Shown one piece after another: positions 1 through 11,884 of a DNA stretch of 64,000 nucleotides. Source of the stretch: Larus michahellis (Eukaryota; Chordata; Aves; Charadriiformes; Laridae); assembly GCF_964199755.1 (NCBI RefSeq), contig NC_133906.1:744001-808000 (forward strand). The letters are read 5' to 3'. Below the pieces are notes generated by a model. It made no database searches. It saw nothing but the letters and a program-made list of their open reading frames with translations, and was not told the DNA's origin. Both the position numbers and the translations under genes were made by a program. Numbering within the stretch: the first letter of the stretch is position 1; each line of letters opens with the position of its first letter.

Positions 1-3000
1 AGCTCTTTCCTGCCTGTTCCTCTTGGCATCTCCTGCTGTGGCCATGAGAGGTGCCAGGTTTGTGCCAACGCATCGGCAATAATGTTTGATGACCGTACGA
101 ATGACAAATGTCCTGAGATGGGCAGTGGTGGTTGCCAGATGTTACCACCAGCATCTAACAGCCGTGTGCTCACAGCTGTTCAGGAGGACAGACTGGGTGA
201 TCCCTCCCACTCCCCAAAAAGCCGTGGCGGGGTTGCTCTTCCAGCCAGGGGCTGCAAAGGTCGTGCCAGGGATCCCTGTGTCCTAGCACTGCTTGCACTC
301 GGATAGGGACACTATGGCACAAGGTGGCACATGGGCAGTCTTCTGGCTGTGACACCAGCAGGACCCAAGGGTACGTGTCCCAGCTCCAAACAGGGTCCTT
401 CACTCACGGAGAGACTTCGGGCTGCTGCTGCCTTCTGTAGCTCACCTTTCCCAGGTGTCCTTTGCTACTGACGGTGCTTCAGAAACTTCTTTGAGGTTAT
501 GAATATTTAGCCCTTCGTAGAGCTGCAGGTTTTTAAAACTAAAAGGTCGTTGCTAGGGGCGCTTCGCCCCATCTCCAGCTTCACAAAGGGTGTGGAAACA
601 CCCACCTGCACCTTCCCTGGGACAGCGCCGCGTTGCAGGGCTCTGCTCTCAATTTCGAGGTCTGGAGTGACAGTCGGTCCAACGTCACTTGCTCAGCCAT
701 ATCTTAGGCGTGTCCTCGCTGCTGTCAGCCTCAGGCCACACTCTCTTTCTATGCTGCTTTGTGCAAGATTCATCTGCTGCCAGAAGCCTCTTCTATGAAG
801 GTACCTGTAGCGATGCTTAGGTCAGATCTTCTCTCTGCACTAAAGACAAGGCACTGCCTAAGTTTCCCGGTATGTGCCATACCTTCGGTGGTGTTTACGG
901 AAGGGCTGCAAGCTTTTATTAAAATAATAGAAAACCCGTGAATTTATTTTTTGCTTCCAGGAGGGGCAGAAGAGGGTAACAAAGTGTAATAATAATCACG
1001 TAAATTGCATAAAAAAATAAATAATTACGTAAAGCAAATCAAGCCGATATTTGGTTTACTAATTATCGAATAATTATTTGCTACTGCGGTACCCACTGTT
1101 ACCAATTCCGTCACAGGGAAGCAGAGCCTTGCTGAGAAATCATCGACCTGCAGGCTAAAGATGAACTAAGGGAAGCATCCCACAGAAAATGCAAGGATCG
1201 GGGGCATTCGGCGCCACGGGGCACTGGGAGGGCCGGGAGGAGAAGCAGGTCCGGAGGACACCAAAGGTGGGCACAGGGATTCCCTCAGCCCCTGCTGCTC
1301 TCCGCGATGGGACATGACGTTACTTTTAGCGTGCTTAGACACAGTGTTCGGCTAAACTTGTGTTTGCAGCTCCTTCGAATCACACCTCCACCAAAGGTTT
1401 CCCCTGCGGGGTTTTTGGTACACAGGAGGAGCCGTGATGGGAAGGTCCCAACCCCCCCCATAGCTCCGGCAGGGACGCTCCAGGTCGTCGGATCTGGCAC
1501 CGTGCAGCTGGGCTCAGCCTCTCCTGCCGGCCATCGCCATGACTCAGCCCAGACATAGGATGTCCCAACACGCAGTGGGGGCTCCGCCGTGCCCAGCAAC
1601 CCCTGCTTCCCTCCCTGTTAAATTCTTGGACTCCCTTCTTGCAGCCGCTGGTTAAAGCAACATGTTGATCACACAGCCTTTGGGGACATCAGCATCTGCT
1701 ACGAGCCAGAGCAAACACTTACAGGGTCGGGGGGGGACACACCACCACCTAGAGGGAAAGTTGTTGCTATTGCTGCTAGAAATGATTTTTGTTGAGAAGG
1801 GACACGATCTTCTGGCTGGATGGGATTATCTCGGGATAGGTTTACTGATTGGCAAAGCCAGGGGGAGCCTGAACATCACTCGCTGGTGGAGATAAATCTG
1901 ATCTCCCTCACTCAGAAAAGCTTCAGAGATGCTCTAACACCGGGCACTGCTCGCTCCCAGGGTAAAGCAGCTCCTCTTGTGCTTACGAGGAGCCCAGCAA
2001 CCCCGTCAGGCCACCGACTGCCCTCGTCACCCTCGGGAGGCCATTCTGCCCCTCTGCCGGTGGGAAGTGTCGCAAGGTGTTTTTCCGTGGCCATTCCTGC
2101 ATGAGACGCTTGAGGGAGGTTCATTTTCACGACCAACGCAAAGAGCCTCAACGGAAATGCTTTGCGGGACATGAAGCGCAGTGAAGGTTACAGCCAGAGT
2201 CACTGTTCCTCTCACTCAGCAGGGCTGGGAGGTGGCACTTCAGGGGATCTCCTGCCTTCAGTACAATTCAGTTCTCTCTTTACAGTTACCGCGCCGTGCT
2301 GGGTTGAAGGGGAAGCTGTTTGGAGACGGATGAAGTTCATGTCCGTGCCTCCTCGTTGTATTTACGCGTTTCTTGAACTCAAGAGCAGTTTCTGCTGCAA
2401 ACGCCTACATGGCAGCACTGGAGGGAGCTCTCAGTTGGCTTTTGAGTCACCTTTCCGTGGTGACAGCAAAATTACCTGCTCTGGTTTCCTATGTCAGAAA
2501 ATGCCACCCCGTGGCACTGTTTCTTTCCTGAATAACCTACTTTAGCCAATTTCCAGAAAAGATGGCCGGTCCTCTGCAATGCCAAACAAGCCAGCGTGGA
2601 GGGAGCTGCTCTGGTTGGAAGCCATCCCTGAGGCCAAGCCAGGTTGAGATGCTCTGCATCCGGGTTACTGGAGCGTCGCCCCGTCAGTCACACCCAAATC
2701 ACTACAACCGCAAGTTTTTCTCTGACGTTTCAGTTTGGGTCTTAAGCATTAAAATGAGTAGAGGCACCGCCAGAGGCAGTGGGACCGGAGCTGCGGGCAC
2801 ATCCCCGGCGCGGGTCGGGCCGTCCACCTTGGTCTCCATGGTGGAGACCCCATATGAAACCATCATTCCAGCTGCGAGGCTCAGCAGTGGCCTGAATGAG
2901 CGCCGTGGGTCACAGCTCAGTGGGTCCTGAGCCACGTTTGTAATTCCTCCTGCTAAATAGAGGGGGGGGAGGGGTGGGGTGGGAAATAAAGCTAATGAAG

Positions 3001-3210
3001 AAATATTTTCTTCCAAAATAAGGGCTTTGCATGACTCAGCAAGGTGCAGAACATCTGTTTCCAACTTCTTCTGAGGTACCAACCGTCGGACAGGGCTGGT
3101 AGGTACCAGGTGGAGAAACATCTGTCCCAATTAAGTTTCCTGATGTTCCTCAGATAATTGTAGCCATTTTACCAGTGTGCTCAATTTCCCCCAAACCAGA
3201 AAGCAAATCA
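1..3210. other. Intergenic DNA, no gene recognised
   Basis: All reading frames here are short and overlap one another without resemblance to a family I know. An AT-rich patch lies near 940-1080. The segment would be downstream of PURA on its transcribed strand. I see no RNA gene and no clear repeat. Confidence 0.5.
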
Positions 3211-3332
3211 GAATCATAGAATCATGGAATCATAGGGTTGGAAGGGACCTCTGGAGATCATCTAGTCCAGCCCCCCTGCCAGAGCAGGGTCACCCAGAGC
3301 AGGTGGCACAGGAACGCGTCCAGGCGGGTTTT
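3211..3332 (-). mobile_element. CR1 LINE fragment, 3' end
   Basis: The plus strand reads as the reverse complement of a CR1 3' terminus: tandem ATAGAATCAT-like octamers, then GGTTGGAAGGGACCTCTGGA and the AGATCATCTAGTCCAG block. CR1 is the main avian non-LTR retrotransposon, and its copies are usually 5'-truncated as here. The element therefore lies on the minus strand. The text after the AGTCCAG block (CAGAGCAGGGTCACCCAGAG) differs from most other copies in this window, so it belongs to a different subfamily. Confidence 0.93.
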
Positions 3333-4841
3333 TTTAGGAATACACTACTCATAACCATGTGCTAGCTCTCGTCTAAGAGAAAGATGAGTATAAAGACGCT
3401 ATTCAGAAGAGTTAAGCGGAGAGCAGACTTATTTCCAGTGGAAGCAGCGTGGTGTGCGGTGTGCCGTGATCGGCGAGCCGACGGGGATAAAAGGCCTGGG
3501 GAGAGCTGGGACCGCACTGCGGGGCCAGGGGATGGAAATCCTGGACCCTTCCAAACCACAAGGGCGAGAGGAGCAGGAAGGAGGAGCAGGTGGCTGGGGA
3601 AAGATGCTGGCCGTATGCCCGGAGCGGGGTCTGGGCTCATCGCTCCCCACGAGCGCAAGGCAGCCGGCAGCTGGGAATCACGCCCTCGATATGAAGCGTG
3701 AAATACACGTCCAAAAAAACTTCAAATGGTGCATAATGTAACCCTTCGATGGGTTTTCTAACCAGGGATCTGGCGTTGAGAGCATTAAATTAAACATTAG
3801 GTGACTTAGCGTGCTGCACAGGAAAGCCTGGGAAATGAGGAACGCAGGGAGAGATTGCATTATTTACAGTTGCATTTTTTCCCCCAGTTTTAAACGCCTT
3901 AGAGAGAACAAGCGCGTGCAGTGCTTAGAGGGGGACACGGTGTGGCCAGACTCCGCATTTGCAACCGCTGCCTGCTGTTCCCTGCCTGCTCCTTTTGCGT
4001 GGATTTCTCCATCCAGCTTCGCACGGGCGGCACCGCTCCCGCTTTCCACTGGCTGCCGCAAACCCTGCCAGCCCCGCACCGCGCCAGCACGGAGCCCCGC
4101 GGCGAGGCATCGCCCAGCGCCATCCTCCACCCCAGGAGCCACGCCAGCCCCCCCCCGCCCCCCCACCAGACAGCAGCCCCAGTGCTCTGCTGCCCGGAGC
4201 GGATGGAAGCCCCTGAATTTGCCCTCGGCCTCCACGACGATGCAAAGCACTCGCCTGCTGCGGCTTCTCTCGACTGCCTGTGGCCCGCAGGGCCCCGAGC
4301 AGGGTCATGGGGCCGGGAGCACGGGGCTTTCCCGCAGCCTCGGAAAGCAGGACCGAGCCACGATGGACCCGCGTTTGACAACGCGTTACCTTGCAGGATG
4401 AGGTTTTACTTCTATCCCAACGCTTTCTGCTAAAAAAAAATTAAAAAAAAAATAAAAATATATATATACACGCACCAGGACTCAGACCGACGAAAACCGC
4501 CGCTAAGCAGTACCATTGGCTGCAGGGATTCCAGCTCAGAGCATCCTGCTCCGTCTCAGCAACGTGAGCGGTTGTTTGGGATATGGAGGGGCAGCCTCAC
4601 GTGGCGGAAGGGGCTGGGAAACGCTGGCGAGCGCTCCTGTCACAGCTCGCGGGGAGAGGTATGCTGTCGCAGGAGAGCTGTAGGTTCTTCCTCAGAGCCT
4701 CATTTAAAACGCAAGGATGCACAGAAAAAAAAACCTGCTTTGGAAGGTTTTAAAGAACAGCACGAACTAAAAAAGCAGCTGCGAAAATTAATCTCCAGCA
4801 TGAAAAATCAGCACTGATGAGAGCCGTCTTAGATCAAATAA
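3333..4841. other. Intergenic DNA, no gene recognised
   Basis: A GC-rich stretch around 3930-4400 gives several overlapping open frames on both strands (up to about 196 codons). They show low-complexity Pro/Ala/Arg composition and no recognisable domain, so I treat them as composition artefacts. An A/AT-rich simple tract follows at about 4432-4470. Confidence 0.45.
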
Positions 4842-4847
4842 TTTATT
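4842..4847 (-). terminator. Candidate poly(A) signal, minus strand
   Basis: TTTATT on the plus strand is AATAAA on the minus strand, in an AT-rich setting. It is the leftmost of the candidate 3'-end signals for leftward transcription from the PURA side. A single hexamer is weak evidence by itself. Confidence 0.3.
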
Positions 4848-5447
4848 TAGTAATTCCATGTAAACACTTCAGATTTACTAGCAAATACAATGCTTGCTGT
4901 TCTTTTAAATAGATCATTCAAAAAATAAGAATCTATTATTAATGGCAGGTTGACTAGAGATCTCCATTACTACTGTACAATAAGGAATTTGTTTTCTAAT
5001 GGATTTAACATCTTGATTTTTCTTGTTCTGTGTTTGCTTTACACAAAGCCCAAAGGACACGCGTTTGACCTGCTCCCTGCCGGTGCCACCGCGGACCAGG
5101 GCGTTTTGGGGAAGGTACGCAGGCAAATCCTCCCGTCCTGGCATTGGTATAAGCTGATGGGAGAGTGGGATGGCAGAACTCGCGTGAACACTGTTCACAA
5201 CCACAGGCCTTTTTTGGTCAGAAAACAGAAAATGAAGGGTGGAGAACTTCTCTTTGGGATGTATAAAAGCAACGAACTCCATCGTTGGCATTTACTTATC
5301 AACACAGCGGTACACATACACGTATCCACAGTCTCGGAAAAGCATCCTATGAGCTGGAGAAAGCAGTGGTTCTGAGGCTTGGTACACCAGTGCACTAAAA
5401 CCAAAAGAATGATACCTTCTTACATAGTCAAATGAAAAATAAATATC

Positions 5448-5469
5448 TTTATTTTCTGCCTACTTTATT
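5448..5469 (-). terminator. Tandem poly(A) signals, minus strand
   Basis: Two TTTATT hexamers at 5448-5453 and 5464-5469 read as two AATAAA signals 16 bp apart on the minus strand. They lie in a very AT-rich block that continues to about 5530. Two closely spaced canonical signals are a better indication of a real mRNA 3' end than an isolated hexamer. They would end a leftward transcript near 5.42-5.44 kb. Confidence 0.45.
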
Positions 5470-6509
5470 TCAGTTTTCAAATAAATTTTAAATAAATCTG
5501 TACAAAGTATACTGTTACAGTATATATTCGTAAGTTAACTGAAATGCCTAAGTGTAACAACACTACAATAAAGCAGTATAGATTGGCACATCTCTAATAA
5601 AGATTAACTTTTACACTTGAAAAAATACCAACTCCCGTGAAAACCCTTGATATCTTTTTGGTATTTTTACGCGAGTTACGTTGCAAACAAATTACAGACA
5701 AATTCTCCCTTGCCTTAAAAAGGAAATCACTTCTAATGGTTTTTCAGAGAACGTGAACATCTTTATGCTGTTAAAGGGACACCATCAGGCTAAAGAGAGA
5801 GAGAGAGAGATTTAAAGAGAAAAAAAAAAAAAAAAGAAAAAAAGAAAAAAGACAAAAACTTTGGTCAAAAATTGGCAAGTTTTTTTAGACCTTGTGCACT
5901 TTTACCCATCTCACCGAGCTCCGGCTGCGGCCGGTGCCAGGGACGGCAGGACGCGGCAGCACCCCGGCTGCGGGGACACTCCCAGCCAAACACCCCCCAA
6001 CCGGAACGGGCTTCTTCCCTTGCGATTAAAAAGAAATTAACACACATGCACCGGGGGTGAGTTTTGCTTCCCCCTCCCCAAACCAGAATCTAAAATCGAT
6101 CTGACAGTGTCCCTTTGCTCAAAATAAAGACTTCCGCACTGTATAGACCAAATATCGAAGCAAACTTGTTCACAGGGTGAAAGAGCCAGGTACATTGCAA
6201 AATTCAAGTTTTTCAAACCCAACCGCAGTTGTCGGATTCACGAGGTCTTGAAACTTCGTAATCTTTCGTTAAAGAGTTCCAAACTGGGAATTGGGGGCTG
6301 GGTATTACAGATTAAGAGCGAGAGTTTTCTCTCTTAATCTTTCCAACAATATATTAAATCAACGTTTACATGCTGAAAGTTAATCTTACATTAGAACGTA
6401 ATGCAATATTGGCTGCAACATAAACCTATAAATAAATCAGCTACCATAGATTAAACTCTGTTAAATATTTCTAAGTTAATAAAATATTGACAGTAGTATA
6501 AAATTACAG

Positions 6510-6517
6510 TATTTACA
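6510..6517 (-). promoter_or_regulatory. Pumilio-type element UGUAAAUA
   Basis: The plus strand TATTTACA is an exact UGUAAAUA octamer on the minus strand, the consensus bound by Pumilio-family repressors in 3' UTRs. It matters only if this DNA is transcribed leftward. Confidence 0.3.
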
Positions 6518-8162
6518 ATAAGAAAAAATCTAGACTAATATATACCTTTAACACATCTCTTTTCCAATTTGGGATTGCAACGGAATTATGAATATATGAA
6601 CAATTTCTTAGAAAGTTGCATTGCAATTAGCATTATTTTTCCATTAGAGCTAAAGAGGGTCATCTATCACTGCCTTTGGAAAAAAAAGGAAAAAAAACAA
6701 AAAAAACAAGTGACTTCTGATGGTGGGGTGTAGCTTTTGAGTACCAAACTGGTAACAGGAGTCCTCCGCAAGACGTCTGAAGGTAATGTAGGACCAGCCT
6801 CAATTGCTCAGATTAAAGTTGTGTTACAGAACTGCCAGCAATCAGAACCACCCAGGCTGCAAAAGGGGAGGAAAGGTAGTTTTCAGCTCAAAGTGCACAG
6901 CTGGAAGGGCTCCCCTCATTCTGGACTCCAACTAAGGCTGCAGGAGCTCCGATCTGCGCCCCAAAACCGCAAAAACCTCGGCTTTCGGGTTCGTTAGGGG
7001 GAAATGAGCCCTTGGTGCTCCGTAAAGGGACACGGTTAGGTCGCAGCTATGCCAAAACCACTCCTGCCAACCACGTGCTACAAACCCGGACGAGGCATTT
7101 GAGATCCCCTTTGGCTTGCTTTTTCGGGAGGTTGCATTTTTTTGGATTTTTTTTTTTTTTTTTAAATTTTTTTTTTCTGCGTTTTGTTCGCTTGGGAGAA
7201 AAAAATTGGCTGGGACCGTGCAGCCGACTCATTTTCTATTCCTCGCCAGCTTCTCCGTTTTCTTGAGTATTAGCATAATGCTGTTGTGTTTGGGTTGCAA
7301 ACACTCGTGGGGGGAAAAAAAAAAAAAGGAGGCTTCAACGCTCCCGAGTTCATTCGTCTTGGTATAAACCAAAACTCTGAAAAAAATGACCTAAAGAGAT
7401 TCCTGTCATTAAAAAGCGCCGACTGCGCTTTTTGGGGTCCCAGACACCTAGTAACATCGTTTTAAGGATGAGACCTTTCACCGGCCCGTTCTCCCAGCCT
7501 CGGAGGAAGAGTTTACCAGCAGGTTAGGAAGGGGAACGTCCAAATTCTCTCCCTCCTCCCCACGTCATACTTGCTTTCTAGCAGTAAATTAGAAATCAGA
7601 AAAAACTAGGGGAAAAAAAAAAGAATTCAAATTCCTTTCCCGCCCTTCCCTCCCCCACTGTAAAACAGAAATGGTATTTTTTCGTGTATATTTTTGGAGA
7701 AATCACTTTCTCAGCCCCAAGCCTGAAGTTGCTCGTGAGTGACCTACCCACGGGCTTCAGTGAGATGATGCAATTTATACATTTGCAGGGGTTTCTACCA
7801 GTTCCCGCAGCGGGCAGCCGGGAACACTTCTGTCCTTAAAAGCAGGCTTTAAAATGGTACAAGAATAATTTGTAAACTTGGGTCTACGTTACCAACAGAA
7901 GGCTCTAGGTCCTGCAGGCTCCAGTTCCCAGAGATGCAGAGCAGGAAAACTAGAAAGAAAACTCGGTACCTTTCAATCACCTGCCGGGTCGTACTGGGGG
8001 GGAGCGGGGAATGAGAGAGACAAAATGACAACTGACCTTAGAAACAAAGGTATGTTTAGGGCTTCTGGTTTCAGGAATAAACCGATATTTACTGGTAAAA
8101 GTCTGCCAAAAAACAAAAACAGAAACACAGGATTACTGGTAAATATTGGTTTATATGGAGAA

Positions 8163-8167
<5 letters not shown>

Positions 8168-8194
<27 letters not shown>
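8168..8194. repeat. Poly(A) homopolymer tract
   Basis: An uninterrupted run of about 27 A residues on the plus strand. No retroposed gene body is visible immediately 5' of it, so it is best called a simple repeat. Confidence 0.85.
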
Positions 8195-8197
<3 letters not shown>

Positions 8198-8605
8198 GTC
8201 GTCATCGTGCTCCTGGGCAGGAGCCAAGAGCTGCCCCGCGGCATCCCTACACTCGGCGGCATCTTTGGCACCTGGACACCTCAAACCAGAAGCCTTGTGT
8301 TGAGAGGAAAGTTGTGTTTCTTTCCTTTACTCCCCTTAAACTATGCGCTTCTTTCTGGATTTACACCACGCCACACACACCCCCCCACCTCCTCCACAAG
8401 GCTGGTCCTACAGGGGTTTGGCTCAGGAGATGGAAAGTCTTCTTCTGAAACCACTTGGAAATGAATTTGTACATAATATGGTATCTCATCACCAAGGCTG
8501 CTGGTGCCTGAGCCTCGTCCGCTCCCTGAGATACCATAAAATATACAAGACTGAGCGTACATTTTAAAGAAAGCATTTTCTTGTAAGTGGCATAAACCCA
8601 TTCAT

Positions 8606-8627
8606 TTTATTTACATGCTTATTTATT
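8606..8627 (-). terminator. Tandem poly(A) signals with overlapping Pumilio element
   Basis: Read on the minus strand, AATAAA occurs at 8627-8622 and again at 8611-8606, 16 bp apart. A UGUAAAUA octamer (8615-8608) overlaps the second signal. Upstream on the minus strand the sequence is U-rich and gives a hydrophobic open frame. This combination looks like the 3' end of a leftward mRNA, with cleavage near 8.59 kb. Whether it belongs to an extended PURA message or another transcript cannot be told from sequence. Confidence 0.5.
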
Positions 8628-9009
8628 TCCAAAAATAGAGTTGGTCCACATTGGACAAGAGAAATCAAGAAGCCATACAGTAGAAGAGTTAAAAGTCCAA
8701 CATTTAACCAAAGTACAATGAAATTCCAGAAGTCTGTGGCTGACTCGAACCACAGAAACATACACATGAACCACACAGACATTTGTACATAGAGCATTAT
8801 ATTACCAATAATATTTGCAAACATGAGGTCAAGATGGCTAAAAACCCAGCAGAACCGAACCAGGGGGCATGGCTGAACAGAAGCGGGTGGCGAACGGCCG
8901 TCGCTGTCATGGGGGAACACCACTCTCCGGAGATTTTGCATCACTTTTTGTTTTTTCTTTAACTGAGAAAGTCCTAACTCTCCTGCCCTGGGGATCAGCA
9001 TCGAGGACA

Positions 9010-9290
9010 GGGTGAAAGCCCACCGCACGCGGCTCCCTAAACGCAGACCCCGCGGCTGGGCGGCGCGCGGCAGCGTCACCCGTGGAGGTGCCGGCTCTCA
9101 GTACCTGCCGACACGCGGGTGGCCCAAGGGCACGGCACCCCCGCGGCCGACGGTGCCGGGGCCGAGCTCCACTTGGAGGACAAGAGCCCGGCCTAAAAGC
9201 CGGCGGGTTCGATGCTGAAGCAGGACAAATCTGCAGGGCAGGACCCCGTCCTGTCCACCCAGGCAGACCGACCCTGCCCGCCGCTACCCG
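9010..9290. other. CpG-rich islet within AT-rich DNA
   Basis: About 280 bp dense in CG dinucleotides lies between AT-rich flanks. It could be a small CpG-island promoter for a leftward transcript ending near 8.6 kb, or a local GC-biased gene-conversion patch. No TATA box or clear initiator is visible. Confidence 0.4.
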
Positions 9291-9565
9291 GCCTTAAAGA
9301 TCACCTGGAAAAGAAAAAGTAGGTATTTATACCCTTGTGGTGTGCTGCGGGGTGTCCGAAAAGGGTCCGGATGGGTTTTGTCTTAAAAACAAGGATTTCC
9401 CTCCTTTGCTGTGGGCAATTTTTGGCATCAGTAATTCCAGTTCCATCTACTTTTTCTGGAAGACCACAAATAATCCAGCCCGAACAGACCTACGGTATTA
9501 GAGGATGTCGCACCGGAAAGATGAGGGAAGTGATTTTTACTCAAACAATTTAACATTTTTACGTT

Positions 9566-9589
9566 AAAAAAAAAAAAAAAAAAAAAAAA
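9566..9589. repeat. Poly(A) homopolymer tract
   Basis: A run of about 24 A residues on the plus strand, followed by further A-rich sequence to about 9635. Confidence 0.85.
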
Positions 9590-10300
9590 GAAAAGCTCAG
9601 AGACCTGACTGACAGCAGAAGAAAAAAAAAAAATTGGACAAGGTTTGCCTAGGTATTTCCATGGCCCTCACCGTGATAGTATCTCAGTGTCTCCAAAGGA
9701 TGGAAAAATAGATTTAAATCTGTACGTTCTCCTGCAGAGAATCATGGCAAGCAACAGGGGGAAGACAGTTGTAGCCCTCCTGATACTTCTACAAACAACC
9801 CCCTACATGGGGTAGAACCACATTAAAAGGGTATAAATTAATTTTCCTTTTTCAAGTCATCTTTGGCAATCACAATGTTAAGCCTAGTCCAATGTGAATG
9901 CTAGTATAGAGCTAATTTACAGAATACCAATGACAATTATCTGTACCTAACAGGATTTAAAGGCAAGTATACTCAGTACATTTAGAAAAAAATACTGTTA
10001 CCAAAATGCCAGACCTTTGACAGCAGTTAAACAGAAGTAGCCGTGCAGTTTCCTATGTGGACGGACAGCCTTTGCACAAGTCACTATTATCATCTGAGCC
10101 TGTAACGGCCAACTTCATCTTCCGATCTGTCTTCTAGAACGTTTCTAATCTCAGATGTGAAATACGTTTTTAAAAAGAGATGGGCCTGATCCCGTGCAGT
10201 TGGGTACGTACAACACTCCCTAATGAAACTCAAAGCCCAAATTCCTAAAGAGAGAGCACAAGAGATTTTTTTTTTTTTTCTTACATCAAATAACTATCAT

Positions 10301-11821
10301 GCAAGCATACCACGACGTTTTTATATTAAGTACTTCAAAGTCAGCTGGTATAATTTAACTAGAAGTGAGCAGTCTAATGAAATTATTATTTCTAGGGGGA
10401 GGGGACAAAGGTTGTGCCACCGACAACCACCAGATTACTGAGGGAAAACAGCACAGGGACACCATGGGGGTCTAATGAACTGTGTTACAGGAGAGCTCAC
10501 GCACGGCAGCCTCTCGGACCTTAGCACCTAAATCCGTAAGACGCGGTTATTTCCTACGGCAGTCTATACACCTTCACTTCATTTGCTTTTGCTGCCCAGC
10601 ACCAGATGCTCTTCTTCTGACCGAGCTGATCACCTAAAGCCTAGCCATACTGCTGGGGTGTTACAAACCGCCCCCTTGCCCCCTGCCTATTGCCTTGCAT
10701 TTCCCAGGGTCAGCCTCCACCGCCGCACGCTCACGGCATCAGGGCTTATCAGGCTCTTCCGGATTTTTCAGTCACGGTATAAACCGACCATTCTGTTCTT
10801 TCAGTTGCCAGTTCTTATATTTAAAGGCTAACTCTAACCAAAAGCCTTGAGGTGCCTTGCAGTTAACCCGCTCCTATTGCGAAATCTGATGATTTATCAA
10901 AAGCACTTGCTCTTTGGTGCAATGATCTACTGAAGACAGAGAAGGTGGGAGAAGCACGGGTATTTGCCATGACTTCTAGACTTTTAAGAAGCCTAAAACT
11001 AAGCCCGGGCAGCAAAGGGTTGCTCTAGGCCAGACCAGTCAGCTATGGGTCCTCCCAGGTCTCTCGGGAAGAGAGGTAACACAGTCCTGCACGTGCCCGC
11101 ACACACGCGTGGACAACCCTCCCTCACGAACAGAGCTAGGCGAGACCTGGAAAATGCCAACCAGACCTCTCTCCCCGCTCCTTCTTTTTCTGCCTATTGT
11201 CAAGACCAAAACCTTTTGGGTTTTTGCCTTGGTGAAACCAAAAGAAAACAGAACATATCCACAACACTCGCTGCTGAGGCATGCTCTGAGATCTGGCAGA
11301 CCTGAAAGTCAAGCTCAGGGTAGGAACTTGAACTGGGGGTGTCACACGACAGGAGAAATCTAGATGCTATGCCACCCAGTATTCTGGGCTTGTTTCTCCT
11401 CCTCGGTCAACCAGTCTTTGTAGCCTGGACCTAGATGTGCTCACCAGAAAAGTTCAATGAGAACCAACCCTTCTCCACCTGGCAAAACACCTGGTTTTAA
11501 TGAATCAGTGTTTTCCAGAGGAAACTCATTTGCTCAAAGTCTGAAGATCTACTCGAGGTGCAGGCTTGGAAGCCTTTGGTCACCATCTCCAACTAGATTT
11601 TTGTCTACTTTGTGCTGCCCAAGTGATCAACATCAGCTGCAACCAAAGAAGGACTCCATGATATTTCTCCTCTCATTACAAGCATATTTTTTTAATACCT
11701 TCTTGGGAGGACTCGATAGAAACGTTTTAAAACAACCAAATAAAGATCAGTTGACTCTCCACCTCCTGCTGTTTGTCAACGTGTTCAAAGATTCTGGTAG
11801 ATTACCCAGATAAGAAGACTG
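10301..11821. other. Non-coding DNA, no gene recognised
   Basis: Mixed-composition sequence. Only short overlapping frames are present, none with a recognisable domain. In human synteny this would be where IGIP lies, but I found no match to its protein. Confidence 0.4.
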
Positions 11822-11884
11822 ATCACAGAATAACAGAATGCTTTGGGTTGGAAGGGACCTTCAAAGTCCACCTACTCCAACGCT
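11822..11884 (-). mobile_element. Short CR1 fragment, 3' end
   Basis: The plus strand carries a reversed CR1 terminus: ATCACAGAATAACAGAATG, then TTTGGGTTGGAAGGGACCTT and the CAAAGTCCACCTACTCCAAC block. Only about 60 bp is recognisable. It is the last CR1 copy I can see before about 33.6 kb. Confidence 0.88.

Larger units (their letters stand above)
4848..10300 (-). other. AT-rich candidate 3' UTR/downstream transcript region
   Basis: The segment is mostly AT-rich, free of CR1, and has clustered minus-strand AATAAA signals near 5.45 and 8.6 kb, UGUAAAUA elements, and poly(A) or poly(T) runs. This looks like long 3' UTR or single-exon transcript DNA read leftward. Human PURA has a very long 3' UTR and is followed by the intronless gene IGIP on the same strand, so either source would fit. 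I found no IGIP-like ORF. GC-rich islets interrupt it near 5.91-6.00 and 8.86-9.29 kb. The transcript assignment is inference. Confidence 0.4.

Noticed and set aside
3864-4433. Several overlapping 120-196 codon frames on both strands
   Set aside because: They are Pro/Ala/Gly-rich products of a GC-rich patch, with no domain, and frames on both strands are equally open.
6037-6222. Minus-strand frame containing LSPCEQVCFD, considered as a diverged IGIP
   Set aside because: Only a few residues could be matched and the rest does not align; the resemblance is at chance level.
8564-9079. Minus-strand open frame with two hydrophobic, membrane-like segments
   Set aside because: Its end overlaps tandem AATAAA signals and a Pumilio motif, so the hydrophobic text is best explained by U-rich 3' UTR sequence. 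I recognise no matching protein. Codon-level conservation could reverse this view.
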